Part shown: piece by piece, positions 61,629 to 64,000 of the stretch
Numbering within the stretch: position 1 is the first letter of the stretch
Layout of the letters: each line of letters starts with the position of its first letter
Source: Vitis vinifera
Taxonomy: Eukaryota; Streptophyta; Magnoliopsida; Vitales; Vitaceae
DNA: 64,000 nt
Direction: 5' to 3'
NCBI RefSeq assembly: GCF_030704535.1
Contig: NC_081817.1
Span: 28,645,001-28,709,000, forward strand
The notes under the pieces: generated by a model
Told to the model about the DNA's origin: nothing
The model's database searches: none
The model's input: the letters and a program-made list of their open reading frames with translations, nothing else
Position numbers and translations under genes: made by a program

Positions 61629-63781
61629 TGTCACGACCCAAATTCCGGGCGACCCAAAATTTGGCCCGTGACCCCAGGTCAAAGGTTTGACCCTAAGGGT
61701 TTCTCCTATTCCACGTTGGCAGTCAACTAAAACACTCTGAATTTTTTTTTTTTTTCACATATAAGTCCCACTAGGTTCTCACCAACTAACAATATTTCAA
61801 ACCTTACTCAAACACATTAAGATTTAATAAACATCATTGCATTCCAAAATAAAATTTCATAAAAATCCCTTTAATCAAATTAAGGTCTTATTTCATTATC
61901 CATAATTCACTTATTACAGGGTCTCAATACCACAAACACAATAAAAAAAAATAAAACACATTCCACTAAACCACTCCAGGGGCATCCTGAAGTCCTCTCT
62001 GTCCCATTTATGGATCCTCAGGAGTGATATCTGCATCTAAAAATATATAAAAAAAGAAAGGGTGAGCATTTCCACATTACTCAGTAGGGTGCCTAACACC
62101 CAAAGGGTTAATGGGGAATTTCTATATTTCAATAACCCAAACGCAACAGTTTACCAATATAAATCAAGTTACACAATTTAACATATAACATTATACTCAA
62201 TCCCACAACATCCAATCATTAAATGAATGCATATGAACGTGTGACACATAGTCATACAATGCTCTATCGTTCTCGGGCTTTCACCAAAGGATACGCGTCC
62301 GCACCCAAATATACTCCCCATTCGGAATCTTCCCGGGGTAAACTTTTGGGTCTTTCACTCTAGGGATCTCTCTCCCTTCTTAGTTCGCCTCACACGGGCT
62401 TTCACTTTTCATCACTATTTTATTTTTTTCCATTTCATACACTTTTCACAATTTTTTTTTCTTCATACAACCATGATGCAAATGAATGCCACAAACTCCA
62501 AAATTCCTCAATAATTTCAACAATTCCAACATTTTCAATAACCCAATAAAATAAAATTTTCACATTAAAATTCCCAAAAATATACCAACGAATTTTCGGA
62601 AATTCACACATCAATATACTTGAATTTATATCACAATTTCAAAATTTTTCAATAATTCTAATAATTCCTAATATTTGAAAATAACTAATTTTTCACAATA
62701 AAATTACCGCAAATATTCCAATCAATTTTCAAAAATTCATAAATCACTAGATTTGAAATCTTGCCCTAATTCCGGAATTTTCCTACATTTCTAACAATTT
62801 TTAACACTTAAAATAATTATTTATCAATTACAAAGAATTCCGGAAATTACAAAAAAAATCCAGAAAAAAAAAATCCCAAATCATTCCAGAAAATTCACAC
62901 AACATCACAATTACCTATTTAACTCATAATTATCAGATTTATAATTTTTTCCAATGAAAAATACATTAAATTTGAGTTTTAGGGTTAATTTTCCCCTACC
63001 ACAAATCTGAGAATTGACCCGTTAAAAACGAAATCAGTCACCGTAGACTTGTTCCTCTAGTCGAATAGAGCACTTCCTCCGAATTTGGGCCGAAACGGAG
63101 GTCATTTGGCCGTCCAAACGGTCAGTCAAAGCTCCGACGAGAACCCCAAAATTCCATAGCCGCTGCTCATTTCTTCTCCCCGCGTTCTGCCCTTTTCAAA
63201 AACTCCTCATTTTTTTTTTTAACAACAAAGGCTTCCTACCACCAGCCCATATCTAAGCCCAATCCATTTCATATCTTTTTTTCTTTTACAACCCATTACC
63301 TTAAACGACCAATATTCAAAGCCCAATGAATATTTTTATTTTATTTCTTTTATTTTATTTTTTTTGTTTATTCTAATTGTTTTATTTGATTTCCAATTCA
63401 TTTTTTTTTAACATACAAATTTATTTATTAACACCAATCTAAAACTAATTTTTCTCAATTTTATTATTCATCAGTTTAATTTAATTTTTCTTAATTAATT
63501 ATAATTAATTTTTAATTAATTCATTTTTTTTTCGTTTTCGTTTTTCGTTTCCGGAAATTTTCAATTTCTAAAATCTTAAGAAATTTTCTACCCTAAGGCT
63601 GATATGACATAAAATTTCAACTCGTCTATTTGACCGACACAATAAAATGAAATTCACCAATCCGAAATTGACACGTGTTCTCCAAACACTTTTCTTTTTT
63701 ACTTTTCAACCATCACACAAAATAAGACTTTTCAAACTAAAAATGCTAATGTGTCATAAAATACCCGGTCATTACATCCAA
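61624..63781. mobile_element. Solo LTR of a probable Ty3/gypsy retrotransposon, 2148 bp
   Basis: The LTR (61629-63776) begins TGTCACGACCC and ends CCCGGTCATTACA (TG..CA), and is flanked by the 5-bp target duplication TCCAA (61624-61628 and 63777-63781). There is no internal coding region, primer-binding site or second LTR, so it is a solo LTR left by recombination between two LTRs. TGTCACGACC-type ends (or their complement, GGTCGTGACA) are common in plant gypsy LTRs; assignment to gypsy is by this resemblance only. Transcription direction is undetermined. Confidence 0.85.
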
Positions 63782-64000
63782 GCTATAGTTGAAGTTTGAG
63801 TAGAGGCTCACAATGCCGTACATCATCCATTTTCATTCCATCACCCCATACCCACAAAATCATTTTCTCTCACTATCCAACCTTCCTTCTTCACTTCCAC
63901 TATCAAACCCATTTCTCCCACCATTTTACCACCTTCCTATCCCACCTTTAATCTCATACCGAACATGCCCATCAAACCCTTCATGCCCATATCCTCCGTC
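63782..64000 (+). other. Right flank of the solo LTR
   Basis: Continues the sequence interrupted at 61628. Removing the LTR and one TCCAA joins ..TTAGAG-TCCAA-GCTATAG. A C/T-rich stretch with an ATG at 63813 (PYIIHFHSITPYP) starts a frame that runs to the window edge; it is low-complexity and I cannot identify it. Confidence 0.35.

Overview
This window is nuclear DNA from a flowering plant. It has spliced genes with GT..AG introns, AT-rich intergenic DNA, L1-type LINEs, a solo LTR and plant promoter motifs (telo-box, site II). The FRIENDLY-type exons read as I remember the grapevine protein, so Vitis is my best guess. That is recall, not a search.

Layout. Bases 1-21994 (+) hold the 3' part of a FRIENDLY/CLU (clustered mitochondria) gene. 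I could chain 23 exons; the 5' end lies outside the window. Its 8.7-kb intron carries a nearly complete L1-type LINE (9403-15352, 17-bp target duplication), a 27-bp inverted repeat and an opposite-facing, 5'-truncated LINE (15821-17467). Intergenic DNA with a worn LINE remnant follows. Bases 24822-36844 (-) are an 18-exon gene for a mitochondrial type-I DnaJ/Hsp40 of the GFA2 kind (451 aa). Its introns hold another truncated LINE, a hAT-like element and a 146-bp tandem duplication. Bases 38068-38820 (-) are a 5'-truncated copy of an LRR gene, and 40481-41479 (-) is its intact relative, a PGIP/FLOR1-like secreted LRR protein. Bases 44080-47277 (+) encode a four-C2-domain MCTP. Bases 48132-50342 (-) encode ribosomal protein eL6 in four exons. 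Bases 53492-55822 (-) encode a three-C2-domain MCTP with a spliced 5' leader reaching about 56740. From about 56800 to the end there is AT-rich DNA, a decayed coding-like stretch near 61.3 kb and a 2148-bp solo LTR (61629-63776) with a 5-bp target duplication.

The host genes are not an operon. They are independent plant genes with a mitochondrial theme (FRIENDLY for mitochondrial distribution, GFA2 for matrix folding), a defence- or development-type LRR, two plasmodesmata/ER-tethering type MCTPs in tail-to-tail orientation, and a ribosomal protein between them. I found no clearly new biological system. The most distinctive items are the LINE with its G12 frameshift, the stack of insertions and small tandem duplications inside introns, the truncated LRR copy, the predicted spliced uORF of the second MCTP, and the solo LTR that splits an older coding-like sequence.
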